Virus record (IMG/VR): IMGVR_UViG_3300030106_007211
Location: 3,686 to 39,717 of that record
DNA: 36,032 nucleotides
DNA from: a virus
Reading direction: 5' to 3' (one strand)
The position numbers and the translations under genes were made by a program. Shown here piece after piece: positions 1-7,324 of this stretch. Every line of letters starts with the position of its first letter. The first letter of the stretch is position 1. The notes under the pieces are model-generated. The model ran no database searches. It was given only the letters and a program-made list of their open reading frames with translations, and had not been told where the DNA came from.

Positions 1-2
1 GA

Positions 3-62
3 CCTGTGGATGTGGATACAAAAGAGGACTTGAAAAAATACTATGACAAAAATAATCGCTGA
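3..62 (+). CDS. C-terminal fragment of a probable CMP-sugar cytidylyltransferase (NeuA-like)
   Basis: Only the last 19 residues are in the window. They end in a PVDVDTKEDL-type stretch, which resembles the IDIDTxEDL motif near the end of nucleotidyltransferases of the CMP-NeuAc/CMP-KDO synthetase group. The frame stays open from the window edge and stops at 60-62, overlapping the start of the neuB-like gene by 20 bases. A CMP-sugar synthetase is the expected partner of NeuB because it activates the nonulosonic acid that NeuB makes. A shorter open frame (2-46) reading CGCGYKRGLEKIL is the competing interpretation and would be a different protein tail. The call rests on a very short piece plus context. 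Confidence 0.45.
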   Translation, partial: PVDVDTKEDLKKYYDKNNR

Positions 63-861
63 AATTGGAATCAATCATAACGGTTCTATTAACATAGCCA
101 AAGATTTAATTGACTTATCAAAAGTCGCAGGCTGTGACTATGTGAAGTTCCAAAAGAGAACGCCCGATATTTGTGTTCCAGAAGAGCAAAAATCAAAAAT
201 GCGTGTAACACCTTGGGGTGAAATGGCGTATATTGATTACAAGAAAAGAATTGAGTTTGAAGAAGAACAATACGATCATCTTTTCGCTTATTGTAAAAAG
301 ATAGGGATCGGGTGTTTTGCTTCTGTCTGGGATAATCCTTCAGTTGACTTTATGACAAAGTATACCGATATTGCTAAAATCCCATCTGCCCTTATTACAA
401 ATCACAAGCTTTGCAGCTATGCCAGAAAAAAGAATGATTTTTTGATTGTATCGACAGGTATGAGCACTGAAGAAGAAGTAGAAAAAAATGTTGACATTTG
501 CAGTCCAGATGTTATAATGCATACAAACTCTTCGTACCCATCTAAAGTAGAGGAGCTTAACTTGAATTACATCAAGTGGCTTGCTGAAAAATATCCCGAC
601 GCTGCTATCGGATATAGCGGTCACGAGTACGGACTAGTCACAACCTTTGCAGCAGTTGCATTGGGTGCTACTTGGGTTGAGCGCCACATTACTCTTGACA
701 GAAATATGTGGGGCAGCGACCATAAATCCTCTATCGAGCCATCAGGCTTGATTAAACTTGTTAAAGGTATCCGTGATATTGAAAAGTCGTTTGGTAAGGG
801 TGGACCACGCGAAGTGTTAGGAAGTGAATTAGATAAGCGCAAGTCCCTACGAGGTAGTTAA
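43..861 (+). CDS. neuB: Short NeuB-family nonulosonate (sialic-acid-type) synthase
   Basis: The predicted reaction is condensation of phosphoenolpyruvate with an N-acetylated hexosamine to give a nine-carbon keto acid (sialic, legionaminic or pseudaminic type) in the cytoplasm. The TIM-barrel signature is complete: IAEIGINHNG at residues 5-14, VKFQKRTP near 34, a KIPS segment near 112, a SxYP...NL stretch near 180, GYSGHE near 204, and ERHITLDR followed by GSDHKSSIEP near 225-250. The protein is 272 residues, whereas usual NeuB is about 335-350. It stops at the SExxKRKSLRgS linker, where the C-terminal SAF (antifreeze-like) domain normally begins. An AGAGGA Shine-Dalgarno at 23-28 supports the start. 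The stop and the next start overlap by one base (TAATG). Which nonulosonate is made cannot be told. Confidence 0.88.
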   Translation: MTKIIAEIGINHNGSINIAKDLIDLSKVAGCDYVKFQKRTPDICVPEEQKSKMRVTPWGEMAYIDYKKRIEFEEEQYDHLFAYCKKIGIGCFASVWDNPSVDFMTKYTDIAKIPSALITNHKLCSYARKKNDFLIVSTGMSTEEEVEKNVDICSPDVIMHTNSSYPSKVEELNLNYIKWLAEKYPDAAIGYSGHEYGLVTTFAAVALGATWVERHITLDRNMWGSDHKSSIEPSGLIKLVKGIRDIEKSFGKGGPREVLGSELDKRKSLRGS

Positions 862-1166
862 TGATTGTATATGTTGATATTGATGAGACAATTTGTGACA
901 CCCCTGAAAGCAGAGATTATGGATTGTCAACGCCGATAAACGAAAGAATTAAAAAGATTAATGCGCTTTATGACAAGGGTCATACAATTATTTATTGGAC
1001 TGCCCGAGGCACGGGATCTGGAATTGACTGGAGAGAGACAACAGAAAGACAATTTAAAGATTGGGGTGTTAAGTATCACGAGCTAAGGCTTAAGAAGCCA
1101 ATTTACGATTTGTTTATTTGTGATAAAGCGATTCGCACAGAGGATTATTTTGAAACCAATGATTAG
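861..1166 (+). CDS. Small HAD-superfamily phosphatase of the capsule/LPS biosynthesis type
   Basis: The 101-residue protein starts with the HAD motif I, DIDET (D6, D8, T10), where D6 would be the nucleophile. It continues with a TAR motif II region (YWTARG near residues 45-50) and ends with KPIYDLFICDKA, a motif typical of compact HAD proteins in polysaccharide loci. There is no cap domain, which suggests a small phosphosugar substrate. It follows the NeuB-like gene with a one-base overlap. It could be the nonulosonate-9-phosphate phosphatase step or a phosphatase for another sugar in the operon; the sequence does not decide. The last 8 bases overlap the next gene. Confidence 0.75.
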   Translation: MIVYVDIDETICDTPESRDYGLSTPINERIKKINALYDKGHTIIYWTARGTGSGIDWRETTERQFKDWGVKYHELRLKKPIYDLFICDKAIRTEDYFETND

Positions 1167-2307
1167 ATTAGCAGAAAAAATTATAGATAATGAAGATATT
1201 TCAAGTCTCGTAGACTGGTTACAACAAAGTGATCGTTTCACAAAAGGTGAACAAACTTTAATGTTTGAAGCTGAGTGGTCTAAGTGGCTTGGCTGCAACT
1301 ATTCTGTTTTTGTTAATTCTGGTTCCTCCGCAAACTTGTTAGTAACACTTGCTCTTCTGTGTTCTGGTAGGCTTAGAAATAAAAAAGTAATTGTACCAGC
1401 AATTAGTTGGGTTACAACTGTATCCCCAGCGATGCAACTTGGAATGACACCTATTTTGTGTGACTCTGATAAGGATGATTTAGGACTTGATGTTGACCAC
1501 TTTGAGAAACTATGTGAAGAGCACAGACCATCTGTAGCTTTTCTTGTTCACGTTTTGGGGCATGCTAACAAAATGAAGCAGATAACTGAAATCTGCGAAA
1601 GATATGATGTTCTCTTAGTGGAAGATACCTGCGAGGCTTATGGAAGCGAACATCGAGGTCAAAAACTTGGAACATTTGGTATTGCCAGCACTCACTCTTT
1701 CTTTTATGGGCACGCTATGTCCACGATTGAAGGAGGAATGGTTAGCACCAACGATTATGATTTATTTAATTTGATGTTGTCACTTCGCTCTCACGGATGG
1801 TTGCGAGACAATGACGAATTATACAGACAAAAGATACTAGAAAAGTATGATATGAATGAGCCGTTTCTTGAAAATTACTTTTTTGTTTATCCAGGGCTCA
1901 ATATTCGTAATACAGATTTGAATGCTTTTATCGGTATTGGTCAAATGAAAAAAGTTAATGACTATGTAAGTAAACGAAATAAAAATTATAATTTGTATCT
2001 TAATAATCTGTCGGAGCATGTTTGGGTTCAACGGAGTGATACAGATCCTGTCTCGGCTCTTTCCTTTGGGCTGATTCACGAAAACAGAATGAAGATTGCT
2101 GATGCTCTAATAGAAAACAACATTGAATGCCGACCACTAATTTGTGGATCAATTCAAGAACATCCCTTTTGGTATACGAGGTATGACAAAGTTGATTTGC
2201 CTAATGCAACAAAAGTACACCAACTTGGACTTTATGTCCCTTGTCACCAGGCTATGACCGATGAGCAAGTTAATTTTATCAGCGATATTATTAAGGATAA
2301 TGTATAA
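1159..2307 (+). CDS. DegT/DnrJ/EryC1-fold PLP enzyme with His in place of the catalytic Lys; probable NDP-4-keto-6-deoxysugar 3-dehydratase (ColD/E1-like)
   Basis: The fold is the fold-type I sugar aminotransferase family: NSGSSANL near residue 53 (PLP phosphate and substrate binding), VEDTCEAYGS near 154 (the Asp that binds the PLP ring nitrogen), and an FFYGHAMSTIEGGM loop at 181-194. In aminotransferases this loop holds the Schiff-base Lys. Here the aligned residue is His185, as in E. coli ColD (His188) and Yersinia E1/RfbH, which remove the 3-hydroxyl of 4-keto-6-deoxy sugars instead of transaminating a C4 ketone. Usual ColD length is about 388; this protein has 382. ATG 1159 is preferred and overlaps the previous stop by 8 bases. 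TTG 1150 has better Shine-Dalgarno spacing, and the longest frame begins at GTG 1120. GDP-mannose dehydratase in the same operon fits a ColD-like substrate. Confidence 0.82.
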   Translation: MIRLAEKIIDNEDISSLVDWLQQSDRFTKGEQTLMFEAEWSKWLGCNYSVFVNSGSSANLLVTLALLCSGRLRNKKVIVPAISWVTTVSPAMQLGMTPILCDSDKDDLGLDVDHFEKLCEEHRPSVAFLVHVLGHANKMKQITEICERYDVLLVEDTCEAYGSEHRGQKLGTFGIASTHSFFYGHAMSTIEGGMVSTNDYDLFNLMLSLRSHGWLRDNDELYRQKILEKYDMNEPFLENYFFVYPGLNIRNTDLNAFIGIGQMKKVNDYVSKRNKNYNLYLNNLSEHVWVQRSDTDPVSALSFGLIHENRMKIADALIENNIECRPLICGSIQEHPFWYTRYDKVDLPNATKVHQLGLYVPCHQAMTDEQVNFISDIIKDNV

Positions 2308-3575
2308 TGGAGAAAAAAATGAAATGTAGAATCTCTGGCAAAGAAACTGTTGAAGTTTTTAACTTAGGCGATCTTCTGATGTCTGACTTTACGCCAGACG
2401 GAGAAAAGCCTCGCACAGGTCTCGGAGAGCTTAAAATGATGCTCTGTACTGAGTCTGGTCTCCTTCAGTTGGAAACAATCCTACCTCCTGAAGAAATGTA
2501 TGGAAAATACTGGTACAGGTCCGGTATTAATGATACAATGAAGCAGAAGCTAAAGGATGTCGCTGTGTCCTGTCTTGACTCCATTGATACAAAGGAAGGT
2601 GATGTATTTTTGGATATCGCCTGCAACGATGGTACTATGTTTGATTATGTTCCAGACTACATGATTAAGGTTGGAATTGACCCTGCTGACGATTCTTTTG
2701 TCGAAGAATCTTCCAAGAAAGCCAATGCTATCGTGCAAGATTTTTTTAGTGCTGAAGCATACAGGCGAACTGAGTACGCCCACCTGAAGCCCAAAATCAT
2801 TACCACAATCGCGATGTTTTATGATTTGGATGATCCACAACCTTTTGTAGATGACATCTACGATATCTTAGACGACGATGGCATCTGGGTTCTCCAACTG
2901 AGTTACACTCCCCTGATGCTAAAGCAGCTTGCTTTTGACAACATTTGTCATGAGCATATCTGTTACTATTCACTCAGTTCTATGAAGTATCTGATGGATC
3001 GTGCCGGATTTGATATTGTTGATTGTCAACTAAATGATGTTAATGGTGGAAGTTTTAGAATTTATTTGATGAAGAAGACTGCTAATAAAACCAAGTTTAG
3101 AAATCAACAAGAGCGAGATGTCGCAAACTTTAGAGTCAACGCTCTGCTTGAGTATGAAAAGTCACTTAAACTTAATGACCCTCAGACTTACATTGATTTT
3201 TATTCTGAGATCTGTAAGCTTCGTGATGACACGATGTCATTTATTAAGCAAGAGAAAGCTAAGGGCAAGAAGATTGCTGGCTATGGTGCCTCCACGAAGG
3301 GTAACACCCTATTGCAGTGGTATGGGCTGGATCACAATTATGTGGATTACATTGCAGAGCGCTCTGAATACAAATATGGTCTCAAGACAGCAGGAACCAA
3401 GATCCCGATTATTGCAGAGGCAGATATGAGAGCAGACCACCCCGATTATCTTATTATCTTGCCGTGGCACTTTATCAACGAGTTTGCCGAAAGAGAAACT
3501 GAATACATTGAGAAAGGCGGAAAGTTTATTGTTCCGTGTCCAAAGTTTCTTGTTTATCCTGACGAGGGCAAGTGA
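2307..3575 (+). CDS. Sugar C-methyltransferase (TylC3/TcaB9/NovU family)
   Basis: The family uses S-adenosylmethionine to methylate a carbon, usually C3, next to the 4-ketone of an NDP-6-deoxy sugar. Three domains are visible. Residues 1-60 form the N-terminal zinc-binding module, here with only C7 and C47; the paired positions are S10 and S50. A Rossmann SAM domain has FLDIACNDGT at 101-110 and the catalytic HEHICYYS at 215-222, followed by NGGSFRIY. The C-terminal domain has GYGASTKGNTLL at 325-336 and the GGKFIVPCP ending. The length of 422 is normal for the family. ATG 2307 overlaps the previous stop by one base and has AAGGA nine bases upstream; ATG 2319 behind GGAG is an alternative. 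GMD and a fucose-synthase-type reductase downstream make a GDP-4-keto-6-deoxymannose-derived substrate likely. Confidence 0.88.
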   Translation: MEKKMKCRISGKETVEVFNLGDLLMSDFTPDGEKPRTGLGELKMMLCTESGLLQLETILPPEEMYGKYWYRSGINDTMKQKLKDVAVSCLDSIDTKEGDVFLDIACNDGTMFDYVPDYMIKVGIDPADDSFVEESSKKANAIVQDFFSAEAYRRTEYAHLKPKIITTIAMFYDLDDPQPFVDDIYDILDDDGIWVLQLSYTPLMLKQLAFDNICHEHICYYSLSSMKYLMDRAGFDIVDCQLNDVNGGSFRIYLMKKTANKTKFRNQQERDVANFRVNALLEYEKSLKLNDPQTYIDFYSEICKLRDDTMSFIKQEKAKGKKIAGYGASTKGNTLLQWYGLDHNYVDYIAERSEYKYGLKTAGTKIPIIAEADMRADHPDYLIILPWHFINEFAERETEYIEKGGKFIVPCPKFLVYPDEGK

Positions 3576-4516
3576 TGAATTTATTAGATGTACAAGATAA
3601 ACTTCTCGTGACTGGTGGTACAGGAATGGTCGGAGTTGCCCTACAAAAAGTTCTGCCTGACGCAACTTATGTCGGTAGTAAATATGACTTGACCAGCTTT
3701 GATAGAACTATGGAGCTTTTTGAGGAAGTTAAGCCAGAGTATGTTGTTCATCTCGCAGCAAAGGTCAGCGGTATGAAAGGCAATATGGACGCACTTGGAA
3801 CACACTACACAGAGAATGTGTATATGAACACGAACGTATTGGAGGCAAGCAGGATTCACAATGTGACAAAGGTTCTCTCAGTTTTAAGCACTTGTGTGTA
3901 TCCAGAGTTTGCCAGACTGCCTTATGTCGAGGAAGACATTCACAAAGGCATGCCTCATTACACTAATATGGGCTATGGTTTTTCCAAACGAATGCTCGAT
4001 GTCCAAGCCCGAGCTTATCGCGATCAATACGGTAGTAACTTTGTTAATATTATCCCAAACAATCTTTTTGGAGAGAATGACAATTTTCACTTAGTTGAGA
4101 GCCATGTTATCCCGTCTGTTATCCGCAAGGTATACGAGGCAAAGAGAAACAACACAAACATTACATTGTGGGGCGATGGATCTCCTCAAAGAGAATTTAC
4201 ATATTCTAATGACTTAGCAGAGATTATTCTGTTTATGTTTAATAATTATGATGGTGCCGACCCTATCAATGTCGGAAATCCAGGCGAACACACAATCAAA
4301 GAACTCTGTGAGATAGTCTGTGAGTTCTTGGAGTATGAAAACGAAATCACTTGGGATACAAGTGTTAGCAATGGTCAACCAAGGAAGCCATCCGACAACA
4401 ACAAATTTTTGGAGTTGGGCTGGAGCAACGACCGCTACACTGATTTTAGAACAGCATTAAAAAACACTTGTGACTGGTTTGTTGAGAACTATGAAAATGT
4501 TAGAGGAGTAAGATGA
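3575..4516 (+). CDS. fcl: GDP-L-fucose synthase-type 3,5-epimerase/4-reductase (WcaG/ColC-like)
   Basis: This short-chain dehydrogenase-fold enzyme is predicted to epimerise and reduce a GDP-4-keto-6-deoxy sugar with NADPH. The nucleotide-binding loop TGGTGMVG is at residues 13-20. The catalytic set of E. coli fucose synthase is kept at an offset of two: S105, C107, Y134, K138 (YGFSK) and H177 (SHVIP). [17 protein letters not shown], typical of the family, follows near residue 194. The length of 313 is usual. ATG 3575 overlaps the previous TGA (TGATG) and has GAGGG six bases upstream; the in-frame GTG at 3572 is less likely. ColC of colitose biosynthesis is a homologue, so with the His-type dehydratase upstream the product could be a 3,6-dideoxy sugar rather than fucose. 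Confidence 0.9.
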   Translation: MNLLDVQDKLLVTGGTGMVGVALQKVLPDATYVGSKYDLTSFDRTMELFEEVKPEYVVHLAAKVSGMKGNMDALGTHYTENVYMNTNVLEASRIHNVTKVLSVLSTCVYPEFARLPYVEEDIHKGMPHYTNMGYGFSKRMLDVQARAYRDQYGSNFVNIIPNNLFGENDNFHLVESHVIPSVIRKVYEAKRNNTNITLWGDGSPQREFTYSNDLAEIILFMFNNYDGADPINVGNPGEHTIKELCEIVCEFLEYENEITWDTSVSNGQPRKPSDNNKFLELGWSNDRYTDFRTALKNTCDWFVENYENVRGVR

Positions 4517-5490
4517 AAACCGCACTAATCACTGGTATTACAGGACAAGACGGCTCTTATTTAGCAGAAATGTTATTAAAGAAGGGCTACAAAGTTGTAG
4601 GAGTTAAAAGAAGAACTTCTCTTATCTCTACAGATCGTATTGATAACATCTTTAATGACCCAGATTTAATTATGAATTTTGATCTGGTATACGGAAATAT
4701 GAACGACTCTGGCTGTCTTCACAGGTTGTTGATTGAACATCAGCCTGATGAGATTTACAATCTTGCTGCTCAGTCACATGTTCGTGTTTCTTTTGAAACA
4801 CCCGAGGAGACCACTGAGTTTGTTGCCATGGGTACACTTCGTTTGTTGGAGGCATATAAGAACATCTGCCCCAAGGCAAAGTTTTATCAAGCATCCTCGT
4901 CTGAAATGTTCGGTGACAACCCAGAGAATCCACAAAGCGAAACCACACGACTCATGCCCGCCAGCCCTTACGCTTGTGCGAAGGTATATGCTCATAATCT
5001 TTGTAGAAACTACAGAGAAAGTTATGGACTTCATATCTCCAGTGGTATCCTTTTTAATCACGAGTCTCCCCGTCGTGGAGAGACATTTGTTACCCGTAAA
5101 ATCACCCGTGCTGCTGCTCGTATAAAAATGGGGCTACAAGATGACCTTTTATTAGGTAACCTCGACGCAAAGCGAGACTGGGGCTTCGCAGGAGACTATG
5201 TGGAGGCAATGTGGTTAATGACACAACAAGAAACACCTGATGATTATGTCGTGGCTACTGGTGAGACCCACACAGTTAGAGAGTTTTTGCAAGTTGTCTT
5301 TGACTATGCTGGACTTGACATTGATAAATATGTTGAGATTGACGAGCGTCTTTTTAGACCTCATGAGGTTCCACTCTTACTTGGTGATGCTACTAAAGCA
5401 AAAGAAAAGCTTGGATGGGAACCAAAGGTAGACTTTGTAGGTCTTGCAAAGATGATGTATGATGAGGATCTGAAGGAACTAATTAAATGA
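4513..5490 (+). CDS. gmd: GDP-mannose 4,6-dehydratase
   Basis: The enzyme converts GDP-D-mannose to GDP-4-keto-6-deoxy-D-mannose, the branch-point intermediate for fucose, colitose, perosamine and related sugars. The sequence shows [15 protein letters not shown] at residues 8-22 (NADP-binding GxxGxxG), [12 protein letters not shown] near 84, the SSSEMFG active-site segment at 128-134, the Tyr-Lys pair Y153/K157 in SPYACAK, and [16 protein letters not shown], a GMD signature. The length of 325 is slightly shorter than E. coli Gmd but complete. The start overlaps the preceding gene in ATGA, behind an AGAGGAG Shine-Dalgarno, so the two genes are translationally coupled. The stop overlaps the cupin gene in the same way. 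Confidence 0.96.
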   Translation: MKTALITGITGQDGSYLAEMLLKKGYKVVGVKRRTSLISTDRIDNIFNDPDLIMNFDLVYGNMNDSGCLHRLLIEHQPDEIYNLAAQSHVRVSFETPEETTEFVAMGTLRLLEAYKNICPKAKFYQASSSEMFGDNPENPQSETTRLMPASPYACAKVYAHNLCRNYRESYGLHISSGILFNHESPRRGETFVTRKITRAAARIKMGLQDDLLLGNLDAKRDWGFAGDYVEAMWLMTQQETPDDYVVATGETHTVREFLQVVFDYAGLDIDKYVEIDERLFRPHEVPLLLGDATKAKEKLGWEPKVDFVGLAKMMYDEDLKELIK

Positions 5491-5816
5491 GAAGAGTAGA
5501 AAAGCCTTGGGGCTATGAAATCATTTGGGCAGAGACAGCAAACTATGTAGGAAAAATTCTTCATATTAATGCTGGTCACCGACTTTCCAAACAATATCAC
5601 AATGTTAAAGAAGAAACACTCTATGTTTTAGCTGGCACACTATGTAATTACGCTGATTCTGGTGAGATCCAGAGGTTTCACCCTGGTGAAGTATTTCACG
5701 TTGAACCTGGACAGATACACCGATTCGGCGCTCTTGAAAATAATGTAGAGGTAGTCGAGGTTAGCACACCACATTTAGATGATGTGGTTAGGTTAGATGA
5801 CGATTACACACGATAA
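5487..5816 (+). CDS. Single-domain cupin, mannose-6-phosphate isomerase type II (ManC C-terminal domain-like)
   Basis: The 109-residue protein is a stand-alone version of the cupin that forms the C-terminal isomerase half of ManC/AlgA. It starts with VEKPWGYE, then GHRLSKQYH near residue 30 with a metal-ligand His, an ETLYVLAG strand, the second cupin motif [15 protein letters not shown] near 66-80, and the ending [17 protein letters not shown]. The likely role is interconversion of fructose-6-phosphate and mannose-6-phosphate, feeding GDP-mannose to Gmd encoded just upstream, or a related sugar epimerase/isomerase step. It starts inside the gmd stop (ATGA) and is the last gene of the sugar operon; a 47-base gap follows. 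Confidence 0.85.
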   Translation: MRRVEKPWGYEIIWAETANYVGKILHINAGHRLSKQYHNVKEETLYVLAGTLCNYADSGEIQRFHPGEVFHVEPGQIHRFGALENNVEVVEVSTPHLDDVVRLDDDYTR

Positions 5817-5837
5817 TTTAAAAAACTAATAAAATAT

Positions 5838-5851
5838 GGTATTATAATACC
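5838..5851. promoter_or_regulatory. Perfect 14-base palindrome containing a TATAAT box
   Basis: GGTATTATAATACC is its own reverse complement. It lies in the 47-base gap between the sugar operon and the small-gene cassette. It contains TATAAT at 5843-5848, a consensus bacterial -10 element, but no good -35 element lies at the usual distance. The AAGGAG Shine-Dalgarno of the next gene follows immediately. It could be a promoter with an overlapping operator, or a small RNA hairpin (5-base stem, TATA loop) at the operon boundary. There is no U-tract, so a terminator is unlikely. Confidence 0.4.
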
Positions 5852-5863
5852 AAAGGAGATAAA

Positions 5864-6076
5864 ATGCAACTTACTGATCAAGCACTTGGAGCACTTATGC
5901 TCGCACTTCAAAACTCACTTATGAACCAGACTGACATTGTTCCTGTTTTGAAGGAATTTAATTTTACAGCAACTGATAATGGACTTGTTGTTGAAAACCC
6001 TCCCGTTGTTGACATGTCGGACAACGATGAGGAAACCAGTGTAGTATTTGATGCGCTTGTTGACGCAATTGAATAA
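5864..6076 (+). CDS. Hypothetical acidic 70-residue protein
   Basis: I do not recognise this protein. It begins with an amphipathic helix-like stretch rich in Leu, Gln and Ala (residues 1-30) and turns strongly acidic after residue 45 (DMSDNDEE). It has no Cys, no signal peptide and no membrane segment. The start has a strong AAGGAG Shine-Dalgarno five bases away. It is the first gene of the cassette that leads to the late sigma factor, and its stop overlaps the next start by one base, so it is probably co-expressed with the zinc-ribbon and membrane proteins that follow. Confidence 0.75.
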   Translation: MQLTDQALGALMLALQNSLMNQTDIVPVLKEFNFTATDNGLVVENPPVVDMSDNDEETSVVFDALVDAIE

Positions 6077-6342
6077 TGCCAAAATATGTCTACAAATGCT
6101 TAAAGTGTGAGAAGATATGTGAAGTTGTGCATTCGTTTAGCGAAAAGAAGACCAACTGTTCTGAGATTACAGAGTGCGAGGTTAACCACGAGATTGAGCG
6201 ATTGCCACAGCACATCAATTACTCCACAAAAAAAACGACCAACAAAATAACCCCTGGTCAAATTGTAGACGACTTTATTAAAGAAACAAAAAAAGAAGTA
6301 AAAGCGTATAAGAAAGATATGCGCGATTGGAAACCTGAATAG
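6076..6342 (+). CDS. FmdB-like zinc-ribbon protein
   Basis: The first residues, MPKYVYKCLKCEKICEV, match the start of FmdB-type small zinc-ribbon regulatory proteins (MPxYxYxCxxC). Further cysteines at about residues 28 and 34 could complete a metal site, although the second pair is not a clean CxxC, so zinc binding may be altered. After residue 50 the protein is Lys-rich and hydrophilic, with a predicted helical tail. It overlaps its neighbours by one base on both sides (TAATG and TAGTG). Its function in phages is unknown; nucleic-acid or protein binding is a guess from the fold. Confidence 0.7.
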   Translation: MPKYVYKCLKCEKICEVVHSFSEKKTNCSEITECEVNHEIERLPQHINYSTKKTTNKITPGQIVDDFIKETKKEVKAYKKDMRDWKPE

Positions 6343-6629
6343 TGTTAATTTATATTATTTTACTGCTCTCAATAGCTCTTAATGTGCTACTGGTGTGGTA
6401 TGTTCGGAAGGTTCAAACAGAATATATTTTGTTTGTCAGAGACAACCTTGAAGCACTTATCGAAATGCAGAGTGAGTTCAATGAACATCTTGAAGTCGTA
6501 AATAATATGGAAATGTATTTTGGTGACCAAACTCTTGTAGGACTATTAGAACACTCTAAGTTTGTTAAAGAACAGACGGCGGAGTTTCTTTTAGTTTTAC
6601 AGGATTTAGAAGAAGCAGAAGAAGAATAA
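6342..6629 (+). CDS. Hypothetical small single-pass membrane protein with a helical cytoplasmic tail
   Basis: Residues 2-20 (LIYIILLLSIALNVLLVWY) form one hydrophobic segment followed by a basic residue pair, which suggests a signal anchor with the C-terminus in the cytoplasm. The remaining 70 residues are acidic and strongly helical, and end in LEEAEEE. The start is GTG at 6342, inside the previous stop (TAGTG). Only three bases separate it from the sigma-factor gene. I do not recognise a family. A role in membrane-associated lysis control or superinfection exclusion would be speculation. Confidence 0.7.
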   Translation: MLIYIILLLSIALNVLLVWYVRKVQTEYILFVRDNLEALIEMQSEFNEHLEVVNNMEMYFGDQTLVGLLEHSKFVKEQTAEFLLVLQDLEEAEEE

Positions 6630-6632
6630 TTT

Positions 6633-7322
6633 ATGCCAAGAAAGCGGAAAGCCGGTAAGCACTACTTTACCAAAGACCACGAAAATGCAATTATTGAATA
6701 TGTTGCCACCGATGACCAAAAGGTAAGAACTCAACTTTACGTTGATTGGATAGGTCCAGCCTTTGACGAGATGGTGGATAAAATTGTATACACTTATAAA
6801 TTTACTACTCTCCCAAACATCGACGCTCTCAAAGACGAATGTAAGGTTTGGCTGACAACAATTCTTGATAAGTATGACCCAAGCAAGGGATCAAAAGCAT
6901 TCTCGTATTTTTCAGTCATCACGAAAAACTGGTTTATTCACAAAGTAAAGAAAAACGCCAAGCGAGCCCGAACCGAGGTTCTGTATGATGAGATGCCAAA
7001 AGAAGTTGATAATGAACTTGTCATAACCTCTAATCCCTATCATGCAGACCGTGAAGAATTAGAGTTCTGGAAGTCATTATGGGCGGAGATTGAATCTTGG
7101 GACACGGGTAATTTAAAAGAAAACGAAAAAAAGGTTCTTGAAGCAATTAAGATTTTACTTGATTCTATCGATGAAGATAAGATGATTTATAATAAAAAAG
7201 CAATCTACTTGTATCTTCGTGAGATAACTGGTCTCAACACGAAGCAGATTGTTAACAACCTCAACAAGCTCCGTGTAAAATACCGGATTTTTAAGAAAAA
7301 TTGGGTTAACGGCAAAATATAA
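6633..7322 (+). CDS. 55: T4 gp55-like RNA polymerase sigma factor for late transcription
   Basis: The protein looks like the minimal sigma factors of T4-type phages, which combine with host core RNA polymerase to read short late promoters. Residues 40-115 resemble sigma region 2: a helical block with DKYDPSKGSKAFSYFSVITK and WFIHKVKKNAKRAR, comparable to the T4 gp55 stretch around its HAYITQACFNAFVQRIKK. The C-terminal 90 residues are helical and basic at the end, with LREITGLNTKQIVNNLNKLR resembling a helix-turn-helix. It is longer (229) than T4 gp55 (185). It lies immediately upstream of the baseplate module it would be expected to transcribe. The Shine-Dalgarno is weak (AGAAGAA), so translation may depend on the preceding gene. 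Confidence 0.8.
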   Translation: MPRKRKAGKHYFTKDHENAIIEYVATDDQKVRTQLYVDWIGPAFDEMVDKIVYTYKFTTLPNIDALKDECKVWLTTILDKYDPSKGSKAFSYFSVITKNWFIHKVKKNAKRARTEVLYDEMPKEVDNELVITSNPYHADREELEFWKSLWAEIESWDTGNLKENEKKVLEAIKILLDSIDEDKMIYNKKAIYLYLREITGLNTKQIVNNLNKLRVKYRIFKKNWVNGKI

Positions 7323-7324
7323 AC

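Noticed and set aside
1120-1158. Longer GTG start for the DegT-fold gene
   Set aside because: It adds 13 residues that overlap 47 bases of the HAD gene with no Shine-Dalgarno, and homologues recalled (ColD) start near the ATG at 1159.
5041-5120. Possible frameshift in gmd near the HESPRRGE motif
   Set aside because: The frame reads through the motif cleanly ([17 protein letters not shown]) to a normal C-terminus; no break.
4733-5125. 130-residue + strand open frame inside gmd
   Set aside because: Out-of-frame shadow of a gene whose motifs are unambiguous (GMD).
5817-5863. Rho-independent terminator between the sugar operon and the next cassette
   Set aside because: The dyad there is AT-rich with a short stem and no U-tract after it; a promoter/operator reading fits better.
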